Shown here piece by piece: positions 1 through 8,841 of a DNA stretch of 64,000 nt. The DNA lies in contig NZ_JAFEMW010000004.1 in assembly GCF_016892625.1 (NCBI RefSeq), forward strand, positions 490,619-554,618, given 5' to 3'. Every line of letters begins with the position of its first letter. Position 1 is the stretch's first letter. Source of the stretch: Brevibacterium sp. RIT 803. Lineage in GTDB: Bacteria > Actinomycetota > Actinomycetes > Actinomycetales > Brevibacteriaceae. The notes under the pieces were generated by a model. That model was given only the letters and a program-made list of their open reading frames with translations, ran no database searches and was not told where the DNA came from. The translations under genes and the position numbers were made by a program.

Positions 1-838
1 TGCGCAGGCGAGCGCTCGTGGCCCACCAGGGCGCCCAGCTGGGCAGGGCGATCTGATCGGCGGCCATTCCGAAGAGAGTCTTCTTCAGCACCCATTGGCC
101 GCGGCGGATCGAGAGGTTGACGCTGCGCGCCCGGTGAGATCCCTCGACGGCGATGTCCAGCGCGGAGTTGCCTGCACCGACGACCACAACATCGCGACCC
201 TCGAGCTGGTCTCCGCTGCGGTAGTCGTGGGCGTGGATCTGCTCGCCGTCGAAGCGACCCGGGTACTCGGGCTCGGGCCAACGCGCATCCCAGTGATGGC
301 CGTTGGCGACCATCACGGCGCCATAATGGCGGGTCTGGGTCGACGCAGTCTCGTCAGGTTCGGCGGCGATGCCGGCATCAGCGGAAGAGGCGTTGGTGGA
401 ACAGATGTCGACATCCCAACCACCGTGTTCACCTCGTCGAACATGGGTCACCTCGGTGGTGAAGGTGATCGTGTGGCCGAAGCCGAAGTGGGCGACGTAG
501 TCGCGGAAGTAGGCATGGACCTGGTCGTGACTGGCGTAATCGGGGTAGTCGGCTGGCATCGGGAAATCGGAGAAGGCCATGCGGGGGCACGAGGTGTTGA
601 TCTGCAGGGTCTCGTAGCAGGCGCTGACACCGTTGGGGTTGTCGTAGAGCCAGTTGCCACCGAATTCAGTGCCCTTCTCGAAGCAGTCGAAGGGAACTCC
701 AGCTGTGTAGAGGGCCTTGGCCGCGGCGAGGCCCGAGGCTCCGGCGCCGATGATGCACACCCGCGGCAGTGCAGGGTTCGGTGCGATCTCCTCGGTGACC
801 GCCGGGGCTCGATGTTTCTGTCTGACACTGTAAGGCAT
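1..838 (-). CDS. Flavin-containing monooxygenase (N-terminal part, cut by window edge)
   Basis: Partial gene running off the left edge; about 279 codons are visible from an ATG at 838. Two Rossmann motifs show: GAGASG near the N terminus (FAD) and GAGNSA further in (NADPH). Just before the second is FDGEQIHAHDY, which fits the FxGxxxHxxxY signature of class B flavoprotein monooxygenases (FMO and Baeyer-Villiger enzymes). Such cytosolic enzymes use NADPH and O2 to oxygenate N, S or ketone groups; the substrate cannot be read here. It is divergent from a TetR gene 47 bases away with a palindrome between them, so TetR control is likely. The C terminus and stop lie outside the window. Confidence 0.85.
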   Translation of the reverse strand, partial: MPYSVRQKHRAPAVTEEIAPNPALPRVCIIGAGASGLAAAKALYTAGVPFDCFEKGTEFGGNWLYDNPNGVSACYETLQINTSCPRMAFSDFPMPADYPDYASHDQVHAYFRDYVAHFGFGHTITFTTEVTHVRRGEHGGWDVDICSTNASSADAGIAAEPDETASTQTRHYGAVMVANGHHWDARWPEPEYPGRFDGEQIHAHDYRSGDQLEGRDVVVVGAGNSALDIAVEGSHRARSVNLSIRRGQWVLKKTLFGMAADQIALPSWAPWWATSARLR

Positions 839-854
839 GTCACAATACTGCCAT

Positions 855-872
855 TGAAAATCAATATTTTCA
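855..872. promoter_or_regulatory. Inverted repeat between monooxygenase and TetR gene (likely operator)
   Basis: TGAAAAT-CAAT-ATTTTCA, a perfect 7-4-7 dyad in the 47-base divergent gap. It is AT-rich in a GC-rich setting and would cover promoters of both genes. Size and position suit a TetR dimer site; the binding itself is inferred. Confidence 0.55.
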
Positions 873-885
873 CTACACTGGAGTC

Positions 886-1635
886 ATGAACTTTCGAGAT
901 TCTGCACGGCCCGCCGAAATCTCCGGCACGTCCGCCACGGGACTGTGGCGTGGGACTTCACGAACCGACCGTGATGGGGCCCGCCGGGAAAGGCTTCTTG
1001 AGGCCGCCCTCAAACTGTACGGAACGCTGGGCTTTCGCGGAACGTCGATCCAGGCACTGTGTCACGAGTCCGGGGTCTCGAGTCGGTCCTTCTACGAACT
1101 CTTCCCTGCCCGCAGATCGGATGCGCAGCAGGAGTCGCTGTCGGCGCAGGAGTCGCTGCTCGAACAGCTCTACATCGTCCTCAACGAGGAGATCGGCGAG
1201 GCAATGACGTCATTGACGATCCCGGCCGAATCAGACCTCCTCGACACGACCGTGCGCATCGTCTCCGCCGCGCTCATGCCGATGCTCGCCGATGAGCGCA
1301 AGGCTCGCGTCCTCGAAATTGAGGCCGTCGGTGTCAACGAGTCACTCGAGGCGAGGCGGCGTGAAACGATGCGCATGCTTGCAGCCGCGGTCGATGTCGC
1401 GTTCACACGCGTGGCCTCGACGTTCGATCTGTCGCTGCCTGGAGCGTCGCCGCGCTGCGACGACGGCGGCCTCACTAGCCTCATCATCGTCGGCGGAATC
1501 ACCGAAGCCCTGGTTCAGCGTGTGCACACCCCCGTGCCGGAGCGGATGCCCACGGCTGACTTCCTCATGCACGTCTCCAAGGTTGCCCTGCGCGCCTATG
1601 GCGCGGGACCGGATATGGTCGCCGGGTCAGCATAG
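886..1635 (+). CDS. TetR family transcriptional regulator
   Basis: A 249-residue protein. After a 30-residue tail comes a typical TetR N-terminal DNA-binding domain: residues about 33-80 include LLEAALKLYGTLGFRGTSIQ and then the recognition helix around SGVSSRSFYELF. The remaining all-alpha C-terminal part, roughly 90-245, is the ligand-binding/dimer domain and gives no hint of ligand. It starts 47 bases from the divergent flavin monooxygenase gene, so it probably represses that gene and itself through the palindrome at 855-872. It is convergent with the aldo/keto reductase. Confidence 0.88.
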   Translation: MNFRDSARPAEISGTSATGLWRGTSRTDRDGARRERLLEAALKLYGTLGFRGTSIQALCHESGVSSRSFYELFPARRSDAQQESLSAQESLLEQLYIVLNEEIGEAMTSLTIPAESDLLDTTVRIVSAALMPMLADERKARVLEIEAVGVNESLEARRRETMRMLAAAVDVAFTRVASTFDLSLPGASPRCDDGGLTSLIIVGGITEALVQRVHTPVPERMPTADFLMHVSKVALRAYGAGPDMVAGSA

Positions 1636-1686
1636 ACGTTTCCGCGGAGGTGCGAAGGCGGGCCACCAGTGCGGATGGTGTCACAT

Positions 1687-2637
1687 TCAGGCGAAGGGAG
1701 ACGAAGCCCGATCGAGGCGCGAGAGCTCCACGGGACTGAGATCAAGGTCCGGGGCCGCCATCAGGGCATCGAGCTGTTCGGGTGTGCGCGCCGAGACGAT
1801 CGGGGCGGTGACTCCCTTGGCCAGCAGCCAGGCGAGCGCAACGGTTGCCGGTGCCGCGTCATGGACTTCAGACACGGCAACCAGCTCATCGACGACGGTG
1901 AGGCCATCGGCGTTGAAGTATCCCTGCACCAGACCGCCCCGGCTGGCTCCCTCGAGATCGTCCTCCGTACGGTATTTTCCGGTGAGGAATCCTGCGGCAA
2001 GGCTGAAGTAGGTGAAGACGCCGAGGTTGTGCTCATCGGCCAGCGGCTGCAGCTCGGCCTCGTAGTCGCGGCGGAACACGAGGCTGTACTGAGGTTGGAT
2101 CGCCACGGGTGTGGCCAGGTTCTCCTGCTCTGCCACGGCCAGCCATTGGGCCAGACGGTCCTTCGAATAGTTGGAGACGGCGACATGCTTGGCCTGACCG
2201 GCACACACGATCTCATCGAAGACTCGGGCCACCTCGGCGATGGGGGTCACCTCATCATCGCGGTGGGCGTAGTAGAGGTCGACGTAGTCTGTCTGGAGTC
2301 GTTCGAGGGAGGCATCGATGGCGGTGCGGATGTACTCAGGATCCTGTGTCCTGTGATCCGGATGGTCACCGACCTTCGTCGCGATGACGACCTTGTCCCG
2401 GTTCCCGCGGGCGGCGAGCCAGGTGCCGATGATGGTCTCGGACTCTCGCCCGGTGTTCCCGGGCACCCATGCCGGGTAGGACTCGGCCGTGTCGAGGAAG
2501 TTGCCGCCGGCGGCGACGAACGCGTCGAGCACGGCGTGTGATCCGACTTCGTCAGCGGTCCACCCGAAGGTGTTCGTCCCCAGATTGATGGGGAAGATGG
2601 TGAGGTCGGTGCCGGGGATCTGCAGCTGCTGCGTCAT
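1687..2637 (-). CDS. Aldo/keto reductase
   Basis: A 316-residue NADPH-dependent oxidoreductase of the aldo/keto reductase barrel family. Visible marks are the N-terminal LGTNTFGW strand, the FLDTAESY segment carrying the conserved Asp and catalytic Tyr, the DLYYAHRDD strand with the family His, and the C-terminal APIVSARTPEQL cofactor region. Length fits the family. It lies downstream of the AceE-like gene on the same strand, but a strong hairpin (2686-2715) separates them, so it is probably transcribed alone. The physiological carbonyl substrate is unknown. Confidence 0.9.
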   Translation of the reverse strand: MTQQLQIPGTDLTIFPINLGTNTFGWTADEVGSHAVLDAFVAAGGNFLDTAESYPAWVPGNTGRESETIIGTWLAARGNRDKVVIATKVGDHPDHRTQDPEYIRTAIDASLERLQTDYVDLYYAHRDDEVTPIAEVARVFDEIVCAGQAKHVAVSNYSKDRLAQWLAVAEQENLATPVAIQPQYSLVFRRDYEAELQPLADEHNLGVFTYFSLAAGFLTGKYRTEDDLEGASRGGLVQGYFNADGLTVVDELVAVSEVHDAAPATVALAWLLAKGVTAPIVSARTPEQLDALMAAPDLDLSPVELSRLDRASSPFA

Positions 2638-2685
2638 GATGGTCCTCTATCGGCTCAGGGTCGGGTTGCCTGCTTCCTGCAACGA

Positions 2686-2715
2686 TGACCGCGGGAGGAT
2701 TATTTCCCGCGGTCA
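2686..2715 (-). terminator. Terminator after the AceE-like gene
   Basis: Perfect 11-bp stem, TGACCGCGGGA with TCCCGCGGTCA, and an 8-base AT-rich loop, 27 bases past the stop of the AceE-like gene and ahead of the aldo/keto reductase. Confidence 0.7.
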
Positions 2716-2741
2716 GGCCACCACACCTGCTGAGGTGCCGC

Positions 2742-5096
2742 TCAGCTGCGGACTGCATCGAGCGCCGCGAAGACGATCGATTCGGTGTCGATGCCGTGAT
2801 AGCGGTAGACATCGTCAATGTCGCCCGACTGCCCGAAGGTGCTCACGCCCAGCGCCACATGTTCGACCTGATTGACCGTCGCGAGGAATGACAGCGTGTG
2901 CGGGTGGCCGTCGAGGACCGTGACCATGGGCACCGCGTTCGAGGCAGGGAACACCTGATCAAGAACCCAACCATTCCCACCAGCGGCAGACCCTCCAGCG
3001 GACTCCATGGCTGGAGAACGGCGCTGCCCAGATCTCAGCGCACGATAGAGCAGACCGGGGCTCGTCACGCACACGACCTCGGCCTCGATTCCCATCTCGG
3101 CGAGTCGATCGGCCGCCGCGAGCACCTCGGTCATGAGAGCGCCCATTCCGACGAGCTGCACGACCGGTCGGGTCGAGGACCTGAGCCGGTAGGCCCCGGC
3201 GATGACCTGCTGCCGGCGACGCTCCCGAGCGGCAGGATCCGTGGGAACGCGGGCCAAACTCTGGTCGACGGCGCGAGTGGACAGGCGCAGGTAGGCCGAT
3301 TCGCCGCCGGGCCTTCCCATGAGCGACATCGCGTGCAGCAGCGACCATTCGACGTCCTGCGCGAAGGCCGGTTCATACGTGACCAGCCCCGGCACCTCGA
3401 TGCCCGTCGACGGAGTGGTGATCGACTGGTGCGCCCCGCCTTCCGGAGCCAGCGTCACTCCGGATGGAGTGCCGACGAGAATCGACTGGCCACCGGCATA
3501 GATGCCGAACGTCCACGGCTCAAGCGCCCGATTGACGAACGGGTCGTACATCACCCCGATCGGGAACAGCGGCTCGCCCCAGCGGCTCCACGTCGCACCC
3601 AATTCGCCGAGAAGTCCGACGAGGTTGGTCTCGGCGATGCCGAGCTCCATGTGCTGGCCGTGTGCCGATTCGTTCCACTGCAGGATCGTCTCCGCATCGT
3701 CGGCGAACCAGTTCTGTGCCGCGTCCGCGCTCCACACACCGACCTTGTTGACCCATCCGCCGAGGTTGGTCGTCGATGACACATCGGGACTGACGGTCAC
3801 GACCCTGCGTGCTGTCTCCGGCGATTGCCGACTGAGGTCCATGAGGACCCGACCGAGCGCCGACTGCGAGGACGAGGTCCCTTTGTGCCTCCGTTCCAGA
3901 TCGCGGGGAAGCTCGACCGGTGCGGCCGGCGCGAATTCAGGCCGGGCCAGTCGCTGTGCGGCTTCGGCCACGACTTGACCGGCGGGGGTGTCGGAGTCGA
4001 ACCGCGACCACGGCGACTGCGGATCCTGGCCGCTGAGTTCGGCCAATGCCGAATACTCGGCCTCGTCGATGAGCGCCGAGTGATTCTGCGGATGGCCGGA
4101 GCTCGGCAGCCCGAATCCCTTGATCGTGTAGGCGATGACCGCGGTAGGACGAGAGTCGTCGATCTGCGCGAAGGCCTCGAGCAGGGTCGGAATGTCATGA
4201 CCACCCAGGTTCCTGATCGCGGCCAAGAGCGTGGCATCGTCGAGGTCGGAGATGAGGGCCCTCAGCGCTTGACCGCTCTCGCTGTCATCGTCACTTCCTG
4301 CTTCTCCGGGCAGCCGAGTGCGCAGTTCATCGGCGCTGCAGCGCAGGATCCGCTGATACTCGGGATTGGACATCGTGAGGATGCGCCGGCGCAGCGCGTC
4401 CCCGCCCTCACGTGCGAAGAGATCTTCGAGCAGACGCCCGAACTTCACCGTGATGACCTGCCACCCGGCGGCCTCGAACGTCGCCTCGATCCGTCCGGCG
4501 GCGATGTCTGGGACGACGCGGTCAAGCGACTGCCGGTTGAGGTCGATGATCCACACGATCTCGCCGAGATGCTTGACTCCGGGATCGTTGACGGCTTCCC
4601 AGACGGCTCCTTCGTCGAGTTCGGCATCGCCGACGAGTGAGTACTGCCGTCCGGTGCCGATGTCGCGCAGGCTGGAGTCGACGTAGCGGCGGGCAACGGC
4701 TCCCCAGATCGGGGCAGTGGCACCGATGCCCACTGATCCCGTCGAATAGTCGGCCGGGACCGGGTCCTTTGTGCGACTCGGGTAACTCTGGAGGCCGCCG
4801 AACTCCCGCAGCGTGGTCATCTGCTCTTCATCGAGTTCGCCGAAGAGATAGTTGATGGCATGCCACACGGGACCGGCATGTGGTTTGATGCTCACGCGGT
4901 CCTCGGGCTGAAGTTCGTGGAACCACAGCGCGGTCATGATCGAGGTGATCGATGCGCATGAGGCCTGATGGCCGCCCACTTTGAGGCCGCTCCGGTTGGG
5001 CCGGACTCGGTTGGCGTGGTGGATGATCGAGGTCGATAGCCACAGGATGCGGTCATGGATCTCGTCGAGGGCGTCGAGAGCAGAGCGGTCGGACAC
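2742..5096 (-). CDS. AceE-like 2-oxoacid dehydrogenase E1 (transketolase-like, homodimeric type)
   Basis: A 784-residue thiamine-diphosphate enzyme. Residues about 10-330 hold the ThDP-binding transketolase half, with GPVWHAINYLFG and a GDAELDEGAVWEAVND motif matching the GDGE...N metal/ThDP signature of AceE. A middle transketolase domain (about 430-610) and a C-terminal domain follow. Standard AceE is near 900 residues, so this is a shortened relative. No E2 or E3 gene is nearby. Translation starts at a GTG with AGGAGG five bases upstream. The divergent Lrp gene suggests an amino-acid-derived 2-oxoacid such as 2-oxobutyrate, as proposed for MdeB of Pseudomonas putida. That substrate is inference. 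Confidence 0.8.
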   Translation of the reverse strand: MSDRSALDALDEIHDRILWLSTSIIHHANRVRPNRSGLKVGGHQASCASITSIMTALWFHELQPEDRVSIKPHAGPVWHAINYLFGELDEEQMTTLREFGGLQSYPSRTKDPVPADYSTGSVGIGATAPIWGAVARRYVDSSLRDIGTGRQYSLVGDAELDEGAVWEAVNDPGVKHLGEIVWIIDLNRQSLDRVVPDIAAGRIEATFEAAGWQVITVKFGRLLEDLFAREGGDALRRRILTMSNPEYQRILRCSADELRTRLPGEAGSDDDSESGQALRALISDLDDATLLAAIRNLGGHDIPTLLEAFAQIDDSRPTAVIAYTIKGFGLPSSGHPQNHSALIDEAEYSALAELSGQDPQSPWSRFDSDTPAGQVVAEAAQRLARPEFAPAAPVELPRDLERRHKGTSSSQSALGRVLMDLSRQSPETARRVVTVSPDVSSTTNLGGWVNKVGVWSADAAQNWFADDAETILQWNESAHGQHMELGIAETNLVGLLGELGATWSRWGEPLFPIGVMYDPFVNRALEPWTFGIYAGGQSILVGTPSGVTLAPEGGAHQSITTPSTGIEVPGLVTYEPAFAQDVEWSLLHAMSLMGRPGGESAYLRLSTRAVDQSLARVPTDPAARERRRQQVIAGAYRLRSSTRPVVQLVGMGALMTEVLAAADRLAEMGIEAEVVCVTSPGLLYRALRSGQRRSPAMESAGGSAAGGNGWVLDQVFPASNAVPMVTVLDGHPHTLSFLATVNQVEHVALGVSTFGQSGDIDDVYRYHGIDTESIVFAALDAVRS

Positions 5097-5124
5097 GTAT
5101 TCCTCCTTGAATGAACTGTCTGGC

Positions 5125-5171
5125 GCGTACGCCGGTCCATGTGGCCGTTGGGCACATGGACCGGCGCACGC
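5125..5171 (-). promoter_or_regulatory. Long hairpin in the leader of the AceE-like gene
   Basis: GCCGGTCCATGTG (5131-5143) pairs perfectly with 5153-5165 around a 9-base loop. After one mismatch pair the stem extends on both sides to 19 positions (5125-5171). It sits 28 bases upstream of the start codon, inside the likely 5' leader, with the Shine-Dalgarno sequence just outside. It could be an attenuator, an mRNA-stability stem or a protein-binding dyad. Confidence 0.6.
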
Positions 5172-5270
5172 AGGGCAGCTGCGCCCGAGGGGTGCCGACG
5201 GTGTATGTCGAACCGCAGGTCGGTCCAGGTCCGGTCCGACTCACAACGATCCAAACAGGTCTGATCGGAG

Positions 5271-5342
5271 TGCTCAATATGTCGATTCGAAATTGAGCAG
5301 AATGCTCAGTATAGAGTTGTACGATTGAGCAGCTGGTGAGCA
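5271..5342. promoter_or_regulatory. Array of TGCTCA/TGAGCA half-sites (probable Lrp operators)
   Basis: Five half-sites: TGCTCA at 5271, TGAGCA at 5294, TGCTCA at 5303, TGAGCA at 5326 and TGAGCA at 5337. The first and second pairs have the same 23-base internal offset and are 32 bases apart, about three DNA turns. The middle two also form a perfect 6-3-6 palindrome (5294-5308). They lie between the divergent AceE-like and Lrp genes, with a TATAGA -10-like box at 5310. Confidence 0.65.
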
Positions 5343-5368
5343 TTTCGCTGAGGAAAGATGGTGGTGTC

Positions 5369-5857
5369 ATGACCGAGGGGCGACGGCGACGAATCGCAGA
5401 TGTGCTGGATGCGAGGATCCTCCTCGAACTCATCCGCGAGCCGCGAGCGACGATCGCGGGACTGGCCCATCGTCTGCAGGTGGCCAGGAACACCGCTCAG
5501 GCACGGTTGGGCAGGCTTGAGTCCGAGGGGCTTCACCCGTTCGGACATCGTGTCGACACGTCTGGGCTCGGCTATCCGATCCGGGCGCACGTGCTGGCCA
5601 ACCTCAAACAGTCACGACTCGACGAGGTCGGTGCGGCGCTGAGTCGGATCCCCGAAGTTCTCGAGGTCATCGGCGTCAGCGGAACAGCCGATACCCTCAT
5701 CCAGATCGTCGCCCGAGACACCGATGACCTCTATCGGGTCGCCGGGCAGATCCTCGGAACTCCCGGCGTCAAACGCACACGCACCCTCGTGTCGATGAAG
5801 CAGATGGTCGAATACCGCGTCACTCCCCTGCTGCAGAGGACAGTCGAGAACGGCTGA
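5369..5857 (+). CDS. Lrp/AsnC family transcriptional regulator
   Basis: A 162-residue protein, the usual size. Residues about 5-60 form the winged helix-turn-helix (TIAGLAHRLQVARNTAQARL is the core), and about 70-150 the RAM ligand-sensing domain, with VLEVIGVSGTADTLIQIVA as its typical strand pattern. I chose ATG 5369; an in-frame GTG at 5336 would overlap an operator half-site and adds an atypical N terminus. It is divergent from the AceE-like gene and very likely controls it, probably in response to an amino acid or its keto acid, through the half-site array at 5271-5342. Confidence 0.88.
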   Translation: MTEGRRRRIADVLDARILLELIREPRATIAGLAHRLQVARNTAQARLGRLESEGLHPFGHRVDTSGLGYPIRAHVLANLKQSRLDEVGAALSRIPEVLEVIGVSGTADTLIQIVARDTDDLYRVAGQILGTPGVKRTRTLVSMKQMVEYRVTPLLQRTVENG

Positions 5858-5880
5858 GCCAACGATTCAGGAGTCCGGGG

Positions 5881-6726
5881 CTATTTGAGCAGCCGGTCCA
5901 TCCGGCGATCACTGAGCTTCTTCCCGCCGGTCTGACAACCGGGGCAGTACTGCAGTGACTTGTCGGCATAGGAGACCTCGGCGATGGTCGAACCGCACAC
6001 CGGGCAGGTCTGACCGGTTCGGCCGTGGACCCGAAGCCCGCGCTTCTTCACTGTCTTGACCTTCGCCGGCGGCAGATCGTTCAGCGCCTCGCGGGCAGCG
6101 CCGAGAACCCCACGGATCACCTCGAGCAGCGCCTCCGCATCGACACGGTTGGCCGGGGTGAAGGGAGAGAGCTTGGCCGTGTGGAGGATCTCGTCGGAGT
6201 AGGCGTTGCCGATGCCGGCGATGAGCTGCTGTTCCTCGAGCACGGTCTTGATCCGTGAGCTCGAGTCCGCGAGCAGCGCGGCGAACTGGTCGTCATCGAT
6301 GGACAGGGCATCGGGACCGGCATTCGCGATGGCTGGAACCTCGGTGCGGTCATCGACGAGAGACACCGAGGCGTTCTTCTTCGTTCCCGCTTCGCTGATG
6401 TCGAAGCCGGCGCCGGAAGCCAAGTGGATGCGCAGGCCCAGCGGCCCCTTGCCCATCCTCACCGGCCCGGTGGGCACCTGTTCGTGCCAGATCAACCAGC
6501 CTGCGCGGGCGAAACGGCACACCAGGTCGAGTCCGTCGAACTCGATGAGGAGGGCCTTGCCCACCCGGGAGACCCCGCTGATCTCAAGCCCGCTGATCGC
6601 TTCCAAGGGCGGATCGGCCGTCTTGAGGATGCTCAGTTCACCGATATCGGTTCGGGTGATGAAGTCCCCGACGATACGGGGGCCCATGAAGTGGACGAGA
6701 GCGTCGACCTCGGGCAATTCCGGCAT
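5881..6726 (-). CDS. Fpg/Nei family DNA glycosylase/AP lyase
   Basis: A 281-residue base-excision repair enzyme. The start is fixed by MPELPEV at 6726: the Pro after the initiator Met is the catalytic N-terminal nucleophile and Glu3 is conserved. A longer frame upstream to 6858 must be rejected, since it would bury that proline. KALLIEF carries the beta-elimination Lys, GIGNAYSDEILH is the helix-two-turn-helix, and the C terminus has a CxxC...CxxC zinc finger (CPVC and CPGC). Whether it prefers oxidised purines (Fpg) or pyrimidines (Nei) cannot be decided from sequence alone. It is convergent with the Lrp gene. Confidence 0.9.
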   Translation of the reverse strand: MPELPEVDALVHFMGPRIVGDFITRTDIGELSILKTADPPLEAISGLEISGVSRVGKALLIEFDGLDLVCRFARAGWLIWHEQVPTGPVRMGKGPLGLRIHLASGAGFDISEAGTKKNASVSLVDDRTEVPAIANAGPDALSIDDDQFAALLADSSSRIKTVLEEQQLIAGIGNAYSDEILHTAKLSPFTPANRVDAEALLEVIRGVLGAAREALNDLPPAKVKTVKKRGLRVHGRTGQTCPVCGSTIAEVSYADKSLQYCPGCQTGGKKLSDRRMDRLLK

Positions 6727-6871
6727 GGGTCCAGTATGCGCCCTCGCGCGCGGAGGCGCACTGCTCCCGGGAAAACCGCCCTTGTGAGTTCCCTGAACGA
6801 GGACTACCGTGGATTGACCACGTGAGAGCGTGCAGCACCAGCAGTTCGACCACTTCATGAGGAGGGTGACG

Positions 6872-8818
6872 ATGGCTGAGAATGTCGCTCAGAAGCTCAT
6901 CGGCTCACATCTGGAATCCGGCACGTTTGAACCCGGACACGAGATCGGAGTCCGCATCGATCAGACGCTGACTCAGGACGCGACGGGTACGCTGGTGATG
7001 CTCGAGCTCGAAGCACTGGGCATCGACCGGATCCGCACGGACACCTCTGTCCAATACGTCGACCACAACCTTCTGCAGACCGATGAGAAGAACCCCGAGG
7101 ACCACATGTTCCTGCGCTCTGCCGCGCAGCGCTTCGGTCTGTGGTTCTCCCCCGCCGGCAACGGCGTGTCCCACCCGGTACACCAGTCGCGGTTCGGCAA
7201 ACCCGGAGTCACGCTCATCGGCTCCGACTCCCACACCTGCGCGGCCGGGGCCTTGGGAATGCTGGCCATCGGCGTCGGCGGTCTCGAGATCGCGATGTCC
7301 ATGGTCGGCGAACCGCTCTACATCAGTGCACCCCAGATCATGGGAGTCGAACTCACCGGCACGCTGCCGCCGTGGGTGTCGGCCAAGGATGTCATCCTCG
7401 AGATGCTGCGTCGTCACGGAGTCAAGGGCGGGGTCGGCACGATCATCGAGTACTACGGCGAGGGCCTCAAGGACCTCACAGCTATGGACCGCCACGTGAT
7501 CGCGAATATGGGTGCCGAACTCGGTGCCACGGCCACGGTCTTCCCCGCCGACGACGCAGTCCGGGACTTCCTCGAATCCAGCGACCGGGGCGAAGACTTC
7601 ACCCGGATCGAAGCCGACGAGGGCGCCCGGTACGATCTCCACGATGCCATCGATCTCTCGCAGCTCGAACCGCTCATCGCCGCGCCCTCCTCACCGGGCA
7701 ATGTCCGCCCCGTGCGTGATGCCGCCGGTGAGGAGGTCTTCCAAGTCGTCATCGGCTCCTCGGCCAACCCGGGTCTGCGGGATTTCGCGGTCGTCGCCGA
7801 GACGCTCGAGGGCCGCCGCATCCACGAGCAGATCTCACTCGACGTCAACCCGACATCGCGAGAGATCCTCGCCGACCTCATCGCCGGCGGTTGGCTGACC
7901 TCACTGGTCGGATCCGGCGCACGCATCCACCAGTCGGGGTGCATGGGATGCATCGGCATGGGACAAGCCCCAGCGGTGGGCCGCAACAGCCTGCGCACCA
8001 TGCCGCGAAACTTCCCCGGCCGCTCGGGCACCGACGAAGACGCCGTGTGGCTGTGCTCTCCGGAGACTGCCGCAGCCGCAGCACTGACGGGCAAGATCAC
8101 AGACCCACGAGAGCTGGGCATCGAATATCCACAGGTCAGACTCCCGGAGAAGTTCTCCGCCAATCGGTCGATGCTGGCCCCACCGCTTCCACTCGACGAG
8201 GCGCGGCAGGTCGAGCTTGTCAAAGGATCGAACATCTCCTCACTGCCTGACTTCGATCCGCTGCCCGAAGACATCGATCTCGAGATCATGCTCAAGGTCG
8301 GCGACAACGTCTCCACCGACGAGATCATGCCCGCCGGCTCCCGGGTCCTGCCCTATCGGAGCAACATTCCCAAGATCTCCGAATTCGTCTACATCCAGGT
8401 CGATCCGAGCTATGCCGAACGGGCAGCGGGCCATGCCGGCGGACATGCGATCATCGGCGGGGAGAACTACGGCCAGGGCTCATCGCGTGAGCACGCCGTG
8501 ATCGCCCCGCGCTATCTGGGTCTGCGCATCGTCGTCGCCAAATCCTTGGCGCGCATCCACTGGCAGAACCTCGCGAATTTCGGCGTCCTCGCCCTCGAAT
8601 TCTCAGATGAGAACGACTACGAGACCCTGTCCCAGGGTGATGTCCTTAAGTTCCGGGGACTGCGCGATCAGCTGGCCGACGGCGGGACCGTGAGCGCCGA
8701 GGTGGGCGGGCGAGAATTCGAATTCCGCCATACGCTCTCGCCCCGGCAGGTCGACATGGTCCTGGCCGGAGGTCGCATCGCCCAACGTGCCCAGCAGGAG
8801 GCCGCCGGGAAGGGGTGA
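6872..8818 (+). CDS. Aconitate hydratase family protein
   Basis: A 648-residue [4Fe-4S] hydro-lyase. The start is ATG 6872, six bases after AGGAGG; the longer frame from 6830 has no such site. Cluster cysteines appear in SDSHTCAAG (about residue 125) and in GCMGC (about residue 360). The C-terminal swivel domain, about 485-640, has GDNVSTDEIMPAG and ENYGQGSSREHA. It is shorter than AcnA (about 890) and nearer the mitochondrial/short bacterial type, so a housekeeping citrate-isocitrate step or a related hydratase reaction is possible. It is divergent from the glycosylase and convergent with the GntR gene, thus probably monocistronic. Confidence 0.88.
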   Translation: MAENVAQKLIGSHLESGTFEPGHEIGVRIDQTLTQDATGTLVMLELEALGIDRIRTDTSVQYVDHNLLQTDEKNPEDHMFLRSAAQRFGLWFSPAGNGVSHPVHQSRFGKPGVTLIGSDSHTCAAGALGMLAIGVGGLEIAMSMVGEPLYISAPQIMGVELTGTLPPWVSAKDVILEMLRRHGVKGGVGTIIEYYGEGLKDLTAMDRHVIANMGAELGATATVFPADDAVRDFLESSDRGEDFTRIEADEGARYDLHDAIDLSQLEPLIAAPSSPGNVRPVRDAAGEEVFQVVIGSSANPGLRDFAVVAETLEGRRIHEQISLDVNPTSREILADLIAGGWLTSLVGSGARIHQSGCMGCIGMGQAPAVGRNSLRTMPRNFPGRSGTDEDAVWLCSPETAAAAALTGKITDPRELGIEYPQVRLPEKFSANRSMLAPPLPLDEARQVELVKGSNISSLPDFDPLPEDIDLEIMLKVGDNVSTDEIMPAGSRVLPYRSNIPKISEFVYIQVDPSYAERAAGHAGGHAIIGGENYGQGSSREHAVIAPRYLGLRIVVAKSLARIHWQNLANFGVLALEFSDENDYETLSQGDVLKFRGLRDQLADGGTVSAEVGGREFEFRHTLSPRQVDMVLAGGRIAQRAQQEAAGKG

Positions 8819-8841
8819 GGCCCGCGCGGGACCGCTCGTGA

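Noticed and set aside
5881..6858. A 325-codon form of the Fpg/Nei gene
   Set aside because: The catalytic Pro must follow the initiator Met, which fixes the start at 6726.
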